Positions 32,994 through 41,360 of a DNA stretch of 64,000 nt are shown in pieces. The notes beneath the pieces are model-generated. The model did no database searches. It was given only the letters and a program-made list of their open reading frames with translations, and was not told the origin of the DNA. Within the stretch, counting starts at the first letter, position 1. Every line of letters begins with the position of its first letter. Source of the DNA: a bacterium (lineage in GTDB: Bacteria; Auribacterota; UBA3054); the NCBI GenBank assembly GCA_017963805.1, contig JAGCTE010000015.1, positions 58,350 through 122,349 on the forward strand, written 5' to 3'. Made by a program: the position numbers and the translations under genes.

Positions 32994-34625
32994 ATGAAAC
33001 ACTTTGTTCTTGTTGGCATTTTTGCCCTCGCTTCCATCAGCCTTTTCGCGGAAGATATCTCCGTTAAGCCTGCCGGCGAAGGCACGGAGAAATCTCCATA
33101 TCTCTTCGACTGCCTTGAGAACTTTTTCTGGCTAAGGCAGCAGACCACCGAAATGGATCCCAACGTCCCTGTCTATTGCAAGCAGATAAAAGACATCGAC
33201 GCCAGCGCCACGCAGCAAGGCGGAGACTACGCCTGGTCTGACATAAACTTTTCCAAAAACAACCTCTTCGTCTACGACGGCCAGGGCTACAACATTGAAG
33301 GTCTGGAACCTAACGAAAACGGCGCTCTGTTTGGCACCGGTTACATGCAGTTAAAGAACATCAGGATAAAAGGCGCGGAAGATAAAAAAACCTGCGCGCT
33401 GACGAAAACATTAAGATCATCCGACGGAAAAAACGGACTTTTGGAAAACTGTCATATCAAGGGGCTTTTGGGTTCGAGCGCTGCCCTGGCGCACAATGTT
33501 CAAGGGTACGACGTAAAGATCAGCGGCTGTATCGTTGAAGCGGAAATGGAAGGTATAAAGCAGGAAGGTGCGTTAATATCCGTTTTTGGCGCAGGCAAAA
33601 ACAGCGTTATAAAAAACACCTGTTTCAAGGGAAAAATTAAGACGGTTTCCTCCCCGAGAGTAAGCGGGTTCATTTATAGGCTGGAATCTAATCTAAAACT
33701 GGAAGATTGCTATGCTGATTTCGAAGTTGATAACACCGAGGAAGGAAAAAGTAATGTGGCAGGATTTTTATACATGATATCATCATTTTCCGACACAAAC
33801 ATTGTTTCCGTAAACGCTGAGCACTGTTATGTGACAGGCAAAACAAATAATACCTACCCGCAAAGCAGAGCGTTCTTTTCCAAAGTGGAAGACAACTTTA
33901 AAATTTCCGTAAAGGATTGTTACTACAATGAAACTTTAAATTTGACAGACGATTACGCCACTCTCAAGACCGACGAGGAGATGAAGCAGCAGGCCACCTA
34001 TGAAAACTGGGACTTCAATAACGTCTGGGAGATAAAGGAAGGCGAATCTCTGCCAAAACTGCGCGCCGAGAAAGAATATCCCGGCGTTAATATCAAATAC
34101 AAGGGAAAAGGCAGCTGCGCCAAGATAAACGACGTCATAACCATAGAGGACGGCAGCGAGAAGGACAGTCTCATAATAAGCCCATTGCCGGACACCCCCT
34201 GCCAGGTAAAAAAGATCTTAGCCCCCAACGGCTTGAAAAAGCTCAGAGTGGACGGCAATCTTGAGGAACTCCTCATAGAAGGCCCCATAGGCTCTATCCT
34301 CATAAACGGAGGCAATTTAGGCAAAGAAGGGGAGGGCTACGCGGTCATCTTCAGCGGAGACAAAACAAAAGTCCAAGTCAAAACGGCTAAGAACAAGGCT
34401 ACCAAAGAGCTCCAAGGCGGAAATGTCAGAGGGAACCTTCTCTGCGGGACGCAAAACGAGGAAGGCGAGATAACCTCCTACGGGCAGATCAAAAAATTCA
34501 ATGTTTTGGGAGGGAATTTAGAAAACGGGAAACTCACTACCGGAAAACTTGAAGGATTTAAAGTCAAGGCCAAAAACGGCAAAGGCGGAGAGATAATCAA
34601 CTTTGAGATAGAGGAAAAGCAGTGA
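32994..34625 (+). CDS. Accessory family E1, GLUG-like beta-helix protein with GGN-repeat tail
   Basis: A 543-residue exported protein; the signal peptide ends at about LFA/ED. The GLUG-type opening PAGEGTEKSPYLFDCLENFFWL is followed by DIDASATQ and LFVYDGQGYNI, then beta-helix rungs ('LLENCHIKG', 'ISGCIVEAE', 'IKNTCFKGK', 'LEDCYADFE', 'VKDCYYNE'). The conserved end is TDEEMKQQATYENWDFNNVW near residue 330-350. Residues ~360-543 form a separate domain of short repeats of the form 'KKxxVxGxLExL' and 'GGNLGxG' or 'GGNVRGNLLCGT'. I remember similar repeats from large secreted Lentisphaerota/Verrucomicrobiota proteins. A structural or adhesive surface role is likely; no enzyme motif is seen. The next gene, C1, starts 63 bases later. 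Confidence 0.82.
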   Translation: MKHFVLVGIFALASISLFAEDISVKPAGEGTEKSPYLFDCLENFFWLRQQTTEMDPNVPVYCKQIKDIDASATQQGGDYAWSDINFSKNNLFVYDGQGYNIEGLEPNENGALFGTGYMQLKNIRIKGAEDKKTCALTKTLRSSDGKNGLLENCHIKGLLGSSAALAHNVQGYDVKISGCIVEAEMEGIKQEGALISVFGAGKNSVIKNTCFKGKIKTVSSPRVSGFIYRLESNLKLEDCYADFEVDNTEEGKSNVAGFLYMISSFSDTNIVSVNAEHCYVTGKTNNTYPQSRAFFSKVEDNFKISVKDCYYNETLNLTDDYATLKTDEEMKQQATYENWDFNNVWEIKEGESLPKLRAEKEYPGVNIKYKGKGSCAKINDVITIEDGSEKDSLIISPLPDTPCQVKKILAPNGLKKLRVDGNLEELLIEGPIGSILINGGNLGKEGEGYAVIFSGDKTKVQVKTAKNKATKELQGGNVRGNLLCGTQNEEGEITSYGQIKKFNVLGGNLENGKLTTGKLEGFKVKAKNGKGGEIINFEIEEKQ

Positions 34626-34671
34626 CGTTTGCAATTTAAGGGTAAATTTTATACAATTTTGAAAGATAATA

Positions 34672-34685
34672 ATCCTCCGGAGGAT
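34672..34685 (+). promoter_or_regulatory. Palindrome over the C1 ribosome binding site
   Basis: ATCCTCCGGAGGAT is a perfect 14-base palindrome whose right half is the GGAGGAT ribosome binding site of the C1 gene (ATG 34689). Folding would give a 5-base stem with a CCGG loop that hides the site. A possible weak promoter (TACAAT, 34652-34657) lies just upstream. Confidence 0.4.
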
Positions 34686-34688
34686 ATT

Positions 34689-36140
34689 ATGTTCAAAGAT
34701 AACCTAAAGAAATTATTTTTGTCTCTGACAGTACTGCTTCTGGCTTTGTGCTCGACCAACGCGCAAGCCAATGTGCCTGATTATCTTTCAATCGTTGGTC
34801 CTAGCCAAATATCAGTTGGAAAAACAAACGTTCAATACCATCTTAGCTATCATGCTAGCGGGATATTTGACGGCTGCGATTTCTGGGCAAAAACGAATGG
34901 AGTAACTATTGCCGACAATTCGGCAAATATAATGGAAACGACCATATGTTTTGACGCTCCAACTAATGAATGCACCATAAGCATTGAGGCAATCGTGTAC
35001 TATAATACGGCACACGATACGCTTTATTTAGTCGCCTCAAAAACTGTTTATGTGCGCAAACCTGATCTTCAATGCAATCGGTTGGGGCTAGAAGAAATGT
35101 GCTACACCAACAACAACGCAGTTGTCCCTGTGCACTGGAATATCGATGATGATGATAGATCTGGATACGGGCAATCCACTGAAACTAGAAGCGGCGAAGA
35201 TTATAAGCAAAGCGAATTGATGACTTGTGACGATGACGATCTATATAGCATACAAGCACATATCGGGAACACGGTGCTTGACACGGCAAATTGCAATTTG
35301 AAGATAAAAACTTCTGATTCCTTGCGTTTGTGGTATAGCCAAAATAAAGGTGAACTTTGCTGCGATGCGGACAGCGTGTTTGAGACTAACTGTAATATAA
35401 AAATTTGGTTTAACAACAAAACTAATTCAAACGGAAACAGGTTATACGCCGAATGGATAAGAGAACTGCCAGTACTCACCAACGCGTTTATTGATTTTTA
35501 TTGTAACAATGTTCAGTTCGCTAAACTACGTTACAAAGGTTACGCATTTACCAAAGGCGCGCTTCCTAACACGGCAGAAAGAACTTTCTTTGAAACTAAT
35601 TTCTTCCTTGATGGTTGTGAATGGGGAATTGTCGATGGTAAACACAGACACGATCGCAATTCTCTCGCGGAGGCGGTAGATGGCAATCCTTGGCCAAGAT
35701 ATGGAGAGGCGTTTGTTGTGACCACAAGTTCTCCTCTTTGCTCAAACATATATACTTTGCAAGACCACATATACAACACTTTCAATTGCCGTTGTATTAG
35801 CATGGACACTTTTGGAGACAGGAGCCATTCTTTTGAAGAATCAGATGCAACAGCTTTTTTCACAACAAATAACTTCTGGCAGGACAATTTCTACAATATG
35901 TATACGTATCCGCTATATAGCGACATTATTTATTATAACGGACAATTTGCTGCACGGAAAATCGAAGACGTTGATAGATTAAACTGCCATCCTTCTTGGG
36001 CAATGTTTTCCAGTCGCTTTTTCAATCGTCCGAAGATCGTTCATAGAGCGGAACAGCTTGCTCCTGTTAAAACCATTCAAAAAACTTATATCATAGGTCC
36101 GCCGCCCGAACCAGAGAATCAGCCTTTGGAGGAGGAATAA
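34689..36140 (+). CDS. Accessory family C1 exported protein
   Basis: A 483-residue secreted protein (signal ends NAQA/NV). Parts: Ig-like start (LSIVGPSQISVGKTNVQYHL), then Asp-rich module VPVHWNIDDDDRSG with CDDDDLYSIQAHIGNT, then LRLWYSQNKGE and RLYAEWI. The last two have the pattern I associate with a common secreted module of PVC bacteria. The C-terminal part has NTFNCRCISMDTFGDRSHSF, YSDIIYYNGQFAARK, LNCHPSWAMFSSRF and PKIVHRAEQL. This spacing of Cys, a 'DIIYY' strand and His could be a papain/NlpC-like fold. ATG 34689 follows a strong ribosome binding site; an in-frame TTG at 34629 is not needed. Close relative of C2, distant relative of the copy at 20734. D1 starts three bases after the stop. 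Confidence 0.8.
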   Translation: MFKDNLKKLFLSLTVLLLALCSTNAQANVPDYLSIVGPSQISVGKTNVQYHLSYHASGIFDGCDFWAKTNGVTIADNSANIMETTICFDAPTNECTISIEAIVYYNTAHDTLYLVASKTVYVRKPDLQCNRLGLEEMCYTNNNAVVPVHWNIDDDDRSGYGQSTETRSGEDYKQSELMTCDDDDLYSIQAHIGNTVLDTANCNLKIKTSDSLRLWYSQNKGELCCDADSVFETNCNIKIWFNNKTNSNGNRLYAEWIRELPVLTNAFIDFYCNNVQFAKLRYKGYAFTKGALPNTAERTFFETNFFLDGCEWGIVDGKHRHDRNSLAEAVDGNPWPRYGEAFVVTTSSPLCSNIYTLQDHIYNTFNCRCISMDTFGDRSHSFEESDATAFFTTNNFWQDNFYNMYTYPLYSDIIYYNGQFAARKIEDVDRLNCHPSWAMFSSRFFNRPKIVHRAEQLAPVKTIQKTYIIGPPPEPENQPLEEE

Positions 36141-36143
36141 AAT

Positions 36144-37106
36144 ATGAAAAGAATCATATATATAGTTTTGTTCTCATCGGTAGTTTTTGGAATAGAACCT
36201 GAGAATTTTGCTCAGTTGCTGGAAAAAGCCGAGCAGACTCCGGCAATCATATTCGAGCAGGAGGATTTTTCTTGGGACAAGTATCCCGCGGATGTTAAAA
36301 CGCAGTTCATGGAAGGCGTCAAGGCTCAGGATGAACTAGACAAGCTCGCTCCTTCTGAGACAATACCAATGCTGTTCGATTTTATAGAAAACGGCAAGGA
36401 CGTTGAGAAAAAAGTTGTTGTGTACATGGAGAAATACGGATATTACACCAATTTCTTCACCGAAGAGATCTACAAGCAGATAAGAGATCAGGGCGGAATC
36501 AGCTGCGGATATAGCGGATTAGGCAATCTGGCCTTCCCCTGGCTTACCAAGAAATCAAGAAGCAAAAACTTCAACGAATACGAGATCCAATACTTTTGGT
36601 GGGTCTATGACAGGAAGCATCTTCCTAATATTTGGCAGACTTGGTATCGCTGCTGGCAGGAAGAAAACGCCAGACCTGAACCGAGAAAATACGTGCTTGA
36701 GCGTTTGGCTTCGGACGTTTCCTGCTTAGGCTTCTATGCTTTCCCATATCTTGCGGAAGGCATTAAAAACGACAAGAGCCTGGAAGCGGTAGCCGACATA
36801 TTCAAGCCATATTCCTGTTTTTTCATCAAAGGAGATTTCCAGACCTGGTGGGAAGCGAACAAAGAAAAGTATTCCTTCCCGGAAGCGAAAGGCTGGGACC
36901 ATGCCTTAGAGGTCATCAAGAAAGGAAAACTAGCGGTGTACAAGTCCGCCAGGGAAAACATGCCCTCTTGGCATGAACTGTCGGAAAACTATTACACTGA
37001 AAACAATAACATAGATTGCTATTGGTATTATTTTCTCTCCGACAAGGAAGAAATAACGGAAGAAGACGTTACCGAAGCGATCTGCAAAGCAATCGAAGAC
37101 AAATGA
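36144..37106 (+). CDS. Accessory family D1 exported protein
   Basis: A 320-residue exported protein (IIYIVLFSSVVFG signal). Helical, with very high Trp and Tyr content. Landmarks are IPMLFDFIENGKDVEKK, YFWWVYDRKHLPNIWQTWY, CLGFYAFPYLAEGIKND, FQTWWEANKEKYSFPEAKGW, ENMPSWHELSENYY and YWYYFLSDKEEITEED. The IPML/FPYL helix pairs suggest short HEAT-like repeats. It is nearly identical to D2 over most of its length at both protein and DNA level, and only the first ~30 residues differ notably. The bases across the D1-E2 junction are identical to those across D2-E3. No function can be read from it. Confidence 0.8.
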   Translation: MKRIIYIVLFSSVVFGIEPENFAQLLEKAEQTPAIIFEQEDFSWDKYPADVKTQFMEGVKAQDELDKLAPSETIPMLFDFIENGKDVEKKVVVYMEKYGYYTNFFTEEIYKQIRDQGGISCGYSGLGNLAFPWLTKKSRSKNFNEYEIQYFWWVYDRKHLPNIWQTWYRCWQEENARPEPRKYVLERLASDVSCLGFYAFPYLAEGIKNDKSLEAVADIFKPYSCFFIKGDFQTWWEANKEKYSFPEAKGWDHALEVIKKGKLAVYKSARENMPSWHELSENYYTENNNIDCYWYYFLSDKEEITEEDVTEAICKAIEDK

Positions 37107-37123
37107 TCTTCAAGGAGTCCAAA

Positions 37124-38851
37124 ATGAAAAAACTGGTATTATTGATTTGCCTCTTGACGTTCTCTTGTTTGGCATATTTTGATCCCACTCCTGTTAAACC
37201 GGAAGGAGATGGAACGCAGGAAACGCCTTATCTCTTTAAAGAGATGGGAAACTTCGCTTGGTTTGCGAAAAATTATAATAAAATAGAACACGGTCCAATC
37301 GTTTATTGTGTTCAGATAAATGACATAGACGCTTCGGAATCAACAAATTGGTGGCGTTTTCCCCAGATGAGAACATCTGGTTTTGCTTTAAATTACGATG
37401 GACAAGGATTCAGTATAAAAAATCTTTGCATAGGATGGTGCGACAACGTAGCCGGAGGCCTTTTTGCCCATGGCGTTTTCCAATTGAAAAACATAAATCT
37501 TATTGAAGCGGAACAAATTAGGGATCAAAACAATGTTGGCCTTTTAGTTGGTGAACTTTACGCGGGGAAAGATAAAGAGGCTTATGTCAGTAATTGTCAT
37601 GTGCAGGGTAAAACGACTGATAAATGTGCTTCCGCTTTCATCGGTTGCGTAACAGTTGGAAAGGGCGGCAAAGTTGAAATTCGCGATTGTTCTGTAGACG
37701 CAGAAATCAAAGATGGTCCAGCAGGATTAATAACTTCTGTGAACAATTATGGAACTTTCATTATCAAAAACACTTTATCTTTAATTAAATGTACTATTGA
37801 TCATAATGCGGGGTGGTACGGCGATGTAAGGGCAGCCGGTTTTATTAATTCATTCTTACTGTATAAAGGCTCAAAAACCATTGTAGAAGACTGCTATTCA
37901 GATGTTGAAATAAATTGCAAAGACAAATACACTTGTGCTTCCGGTTTCATAGGCGAACTATTTAATCAAGATCACAGAGATAGGGTTGATGTAGAGATCA
38001 GCCGCTGCTATTCTACGGGAACCATAAACAAAACTAACGGTTGGGCTTCCGCTGCTTTTATTTCTGTAGTGGATAATCTCTATACTAACGAAGAGACCAT
38101 AGTTATAAAGGACTGCTATTATAACGCCACTTCTTTCAAGAAATTCAAAAAGCCGGAAAAATACGCTCTTCCCAAGACGGAAGAGGAGCTGAAGCAGCAG
38201 GCTACCTTCGAGAACTGGGATTTTGAGAATGTCTGGGCTATCGACGAAGGCAATGGCTTCCCGTACCTCAGGTCTGAGATCCCGGAAGAGTATCCCGAAC
38301 TTAATGTCAATTACAAAGGCCAGGGTGAATGCACAGTCGACAACGGCGTTATAACCATTGCTGGCGGCAGCGACAAAGACACGCTGTCGGTCTTCTCTGA
38401 AAACGGCAAGTGCCGGGTTAAGAGGATCGTGGCGGACAACGGTCTTAAGAAGATCAAAGTGGCCGGAGATCTGGAAGGACTGCAGGTGGCCGGCGAGGTA
38501 GGCGCGCTATTTGTGAACGGCGGCGACCTTGGCAAGGAAGGCAATGACTTCGCGCTGATCTTCGATGCGGACCAAGCGACGATCAAAGTGAAAGCCGCCA
38601 AGGCAAAAACAAAAATTGGCAGCAAAGCTGGGGAAATGATCACGGGCGGCAACGTCAAAGGCAACATATTGTGCGGAACCCGAGATGAAACCGGCAAGAT
38701 AACGACGCTGGGAACCGTGAAGAAACTGGTGACTCTGGGCGGCAACATTGAGAACGGCAAACTGGTGGCCGGTAAAGTCAATCAGGTCAGCGCCAAGCCG
38801 AAAGGCGGAAAAGGCGGCCAGATCATTGATTTCAAGACGGAAACTAATTAA
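37124..38851 (+). CDS. Accessory family E2, GLUG-like beta-helix protein with GGN-repeat tail
   Basis: A 575-residue exported protein starting at ATG 37124, preceded by CAAGGAGTCCAAA. The longer open frame upstream lies over the D1 gene. Parts: signal (LVLLICLLTFSCLA), GLUG opening KPEGDGTQETPYLFKEMGNFAWF, ALNYDGQGFSI, about seven rungs ('VSNCHVQGK', 'IRDCSVDAE', 'VEDCYSDVE', 'ISRCYSTG', 'IKDCYYNA') and EEELKQQATFENWDFENVWAIDEG. A GGN-repeat tail from about residue 395 ends in KGGKGGQIIDFKTETN. The rung region is visibly more AT-rich than the two ends. The tail is nearly identical to that of E3. Confidence 0.82.
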   Translation: MKKLVLLICLLTFSCLAYFDPTPVKPEGDGTQETPYLFKEMGNFAWFAKNYNKIEHGPIVYCVQINDIDASESTNWWRFPQMRTSGFALNYDGQGFSIKNLCIGWCDNVAGGLFAHGVFQLKNINLIEAEQIRDQNNVGLLVGELYAGKDKEAYVSNCHVQGKTTDKCASAFIGCVTVGKGGKVEIRDCSVDAEIKDGPAGLITSVNNYGTFIIKNTLSLIKCTIDHNAGWYGDVRAAGFINSFLLYKGSKTIVEDCYSDVEINCKDKYTCASGFIGELFNQDHRDRVDVEISRCYSTGTINKTNGWASAAFISVVDNLYTNEETIVIKDCYYNATSFKKFKKPEKYALPKTEEELKQQATFENWDFENVWAIDEGNGFPYLRSEIPEEYPELNVNYKGQGECTVDNGVITIAGGSDKDTLSVFSENGKCRVKRIVADNGLKKIKVAGDLEGLQVAGEVGALFVNGGDLGKEGNDFALIFDADQATIKVKAAKAKTKIGSKAGEMITGGNVKGNILCGTRDETGKITTLGTVKKLVTLGGNIENGKLVAGKVNQVSAKPKGGKGGQIIDFKTETN

Positions 38852-38911
38852 GCGAAATAATTGATGAACTTTAATTTTGCAATGAGAAGTTAAGTTGCAT
38901 GGAGTTTATAC

Positions 38912-40378
38912 ATGTTTAAAGTTAACTTTAAAATATTTTTCTTACCATTGGTAATGCTTTTCTTGGTTTTGTGCTCGATCAACGCGCAAGCCAACGTGCC
39001 TTTTTGGCTTTCTATAAACGGGTCCGATCAAATATCCGTAGGGAAAACAAATGTTTGCTATACTCTTAGCTCCTATTATCCAGGTACATTGGATTCTTGC
39101 TCGATTTGGGTATTTGATGAATATAATAACTTTATAGCCGCAAATACTAACAATCAATTATTTGTTTATGTTGACGCTCCAACAAACGAATGTATTTTGG
39201 ACATTACAGCAAATTTAGGTTATGTGACAAATCCAGTAACCCACGAAGGTGGTCATTTGTCAGCAATCAAGTATGTTCATGTCCGTAAACCAGATCTTCA
39301 AACTATTAGATTAGGGTTAGAAGAAGCGAGTTATACTAATGCAACTATCGCTGTGCCTATTCATTGGAATGTAGATGATGATGATAGATCAGCTAGTGGA
39401 GGTGGAATTAATGCCAATCATGGCGAAGATTATTTGCAACCTTACTTAGTTTCTTGTAACGACGACGATTTATACAGCATACAAGCACATATTGGGAATA
39501 CGGCACTGAACACGGCAAATTGCAATCTGAAGATAAAAACTCCTGATTCCATGCGTTTGTGGTATAGTCAAAACAAAGATGGGCTTTGCTGTGATGCAGA
39601 CAGCGTGTTTGAAACTAATTGCAACATAAAAACGTGGTTCAATAATTACGCAAACTCAAATGGCAATAGATTATTTGTTGAATGGGTAATGAAACCGTCA
39701 ATAACAACTAATCAATACATAGAATTTTATTGCAACAATATACAATTCGCTAAATTGCGTTACAAGGGATTCGCTTTTACCGAAGGTACATTACCTAATA
39801 AAGCAGAACGATATTTTTTTGAAAATACTCTTTATCCAGGATTAGATGGTTGTGAGTGGGGGTTAACCGACGAAGGAGGGCTTCATCGCCATGATTGTAA
39901 TTCTATCGCTGAGTCAGTTGATCCTGAATGGCACAGATACGGAGAACGTTTTGTTGCTACTACTAGTTCTCCGTTATGTTCAAATATTTACACTTTGCAA
40001 GATCACTTATACAACACTTTCATGTGTCGTTGCATAAGCATGGATTCCTTTGGCGATAGAAGCCACACATTTGAAGAATCGGATGCTGTTGCTTTTTTCA
40101 CGATTTATAATTTTTGGGATAATACTTTTTATGACATAAACACTTCTGTTTTGTATAGCGACATAATCTATTACACGACTCAATTTGCGGCGAGAAAAGT
40201 TACGTCTAGCTTACGATTAAATTGCCATTCTTCCTGGGCGATGGTTACAAGCCGTTATTTTAATCGTCCAAAAATTATTCACAGAGCAGAACAACTTGCA
40301 CCGACAAAATTGATACTAAAAACTTATATTATAGGACCATCTCCAAGTACCTTAAGAAACGCTTCGGATGAGGAATAA
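38912..40378 (+). CDS. Accessory family C2 exported protein
   Basis: A 488-residue secreted protein with signal ending NAQA/NV, closely related to C1. The Asp-rich module (VPIHWNVDDDDRSA, CNDDDLYSIQAHIGNT) and the central part are close to C1 at DNA level. The segment between the signal and the Asp module has diverged most. C-terminal motifs are FMCRCISMDSFGDRSHTF, YSDIIYYTTQFAARK, LNCHSSWAMVTSRYF and PKIIHRAEQL. Codon use is more AT-rich than in E2 before it. D2 follows after two bases, again the C-D pair. The ribosome binding site (TGGAGTTTATAC) is moderate. Confidence 0.8.
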   Translation: MFKVNFKIFFLPLVMLFLVLCSINAQANVPFWLSINGSDQISVGKTNVCYTLSSYYPGTLDSCSIWVFDEYNNFIAANTNNQLFVYVDAPTNECILDITANLGYVTNPVTHEGGHLSAIKYVHVRKPDLQTIRLGLEEASYTNATIAVPIHWNVDDDDRSASGGGINANHGEDYLQPYLVSCNDDDLYSIQAHIGNTALNTANCNLKIKTPDSMRLWYSQNKDGLCCDADSVFETNCNIKTWFNNYANSNGNRLFVEWVMKPSITTNQYIEFYCNNIQFAKLRYKGFAFTEGTLPNKAERYFFENTLYPGLDGCEWGLTDEGGLHRHDCNSIAESVDPEWHRYGERFVATTSSPLCSNIYTLQDHLYNTFMCRCISMDSFGDRSHTFEESDAVAFFTIYNFWDNTFYDINTSVLYSDIIYYTTQFAARKVTSSLRLNCHSSWAMVTSRYFNRPKIIHRAEQLAPTKLILKTYIIGPSPSTLRNASDEE

Positions 40379-40380
40379 AT

Positions 40381-41343
40381 ATGAAAAAAATTATTTATTT
40401 ATTCGCATTAACTTCTTTTGCCTTTGGGATTGATCCTGGAGAGTATGCATCGTTAATAGAAAAAGCAGAAAAAACACCTGCCCTTCTTTTCGAGCAGGAG
40501 GATTTCTCTTGGGATAAATATCCGTCAGAAGTTAAAACGCAGTTCATGGAAGGCGTCAAGGCTCAGGATGACCTTGACAAACTCGCTCCGTCTGAAACAA
40601 TACCTCTTCTTTTTGACTTTATAGAAAACGGCAAAGACGTTGAGAAAAAAGTTGTTGTGTATATGGAGAAATACGGATATTACACCAATTTCTTCACCGA
40701 AGAGATTTACAAGCAAATAAGAGATCAGGGCGGCCTTCGCTGTGGATATAGTGGTCTTGGGTCTTTAGCATTCCCTTGGTTGACAAAGAAATATCGCAAT
40801 AAAGACTTTAATGGATACGAGGTCCAGTACTTCTGGTGGGTCTATGACAGGAAGCATCTTCCTGAGATTTGGCAAATTTGGTATCGCTGCTGGCAGGAAG
40901 AGAATGCCAGACCGGAACCGAGAAAATACGTGCTTGAGCGTTTAACTTCGGATGTTTCCTGTTTGGGTTTCTACGTTTTCCCATATCTCGCTGAAAGTAT
41001 AAAAAATGACAAGAGTTTGGAAGCTGTAGCCGATATATTCAGGCCGTATTCCTGTTTTTCCATCAAAGGAGATTTCCAGACCTGGTGGGAAGCGAACAAA
41101 GAAAAATATTCCTTCCCGGAAGCGAAAGGCTGGGACCATGTCTTAGAGGTCATTAAGAAAGGAAAACTAGCGGTGTACAAGTCCGCCAGAGAAAACATGC
41201 CAGCCTGGCATGAACTGGCGGAAAACTATTACGCTGAAAACAATAACATAAATCGCTATTGGTACTATTTTCTATCCGACAAGGAAGAAATAACGGAAGA
41301 AGACGTTACTGAAGCGATTTGCAAAGCAATCGAAGACAAATGA
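40381..41343 (+). CDS. Accessory family D2 exported protein
   Basis: A 320-residue exported protein and near-duplicate of D1. Same landmarks: IPLLFDFIENGKDVEKK, YFWWVYDRKHLPEIWQIWY, CLGFYVFPYLAESIKND, FQTWWEANKEKYSFPEAKGW, ENMPAWHELAENYY, YWYYFLSDKEEITEED. Differences concentrate in the first 35 residues (IDPGEYASLIEKAEKTPALLF against IEPENFAQLLEKAEQTPAIIF). The DNA match to D1 is higher than that of the flanking C genes. This points to a recent duplication or later gene conversion. E3 begins 17 bases after the stop. Confidence 0.8.
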   Translation: MKKIIYLFALTSFAFGIDPGEYASLIEKAEKTPALLFEQEDFSWDKYPSEVKTQFMEGVKAQDDLDKLAPSETIPLLFDFIENGKDVEKKVVVYMEKYGYYTNFFTEEIYKQIRDQGGLRCGYSGLGSLAFPWLTKKYRNKDFNGYEVQYFWWVYDRKHLPEIWQIWYRCWQEENARPEPRKYVLERLTSDVSCLGFYVFPYLAESIKNDKSLEAVADIFRPYSCFSIKGDFQTWWEANKEKYSFPEAKGWDHVLEVIKKGKLAVYKSARENMPAWHELAENYYAENNNINRYWYYFLSDKEEITEEDVTEAICKAIEDK

Positions 41344-41360
41344 TCTTCAAGGAGTCCAAA

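Larger units (their letters stand above)
32802..33365 (+). repeat. Direct repeat copy 1 (bracketing accessory locus 2)
   Basis: This segment covers the end of the CNNM gene, the intergenic hairpin and promoter, and the first ~370 bases of E1. It recurs at 45293-45846 in the same orientation, offset by about 12.48 kb. The non-coding part is nearly identical between the copies; the coding part differs at many synonymous positions. Confidence 0.85.

Noticed and set aside
34629..34688. Earlier TTG start for the C1 gene
   Set aside because: It would put a polar 20-residue extension before the signal peptide, and the strong ribosome binding site sits directly before ATG 34689.
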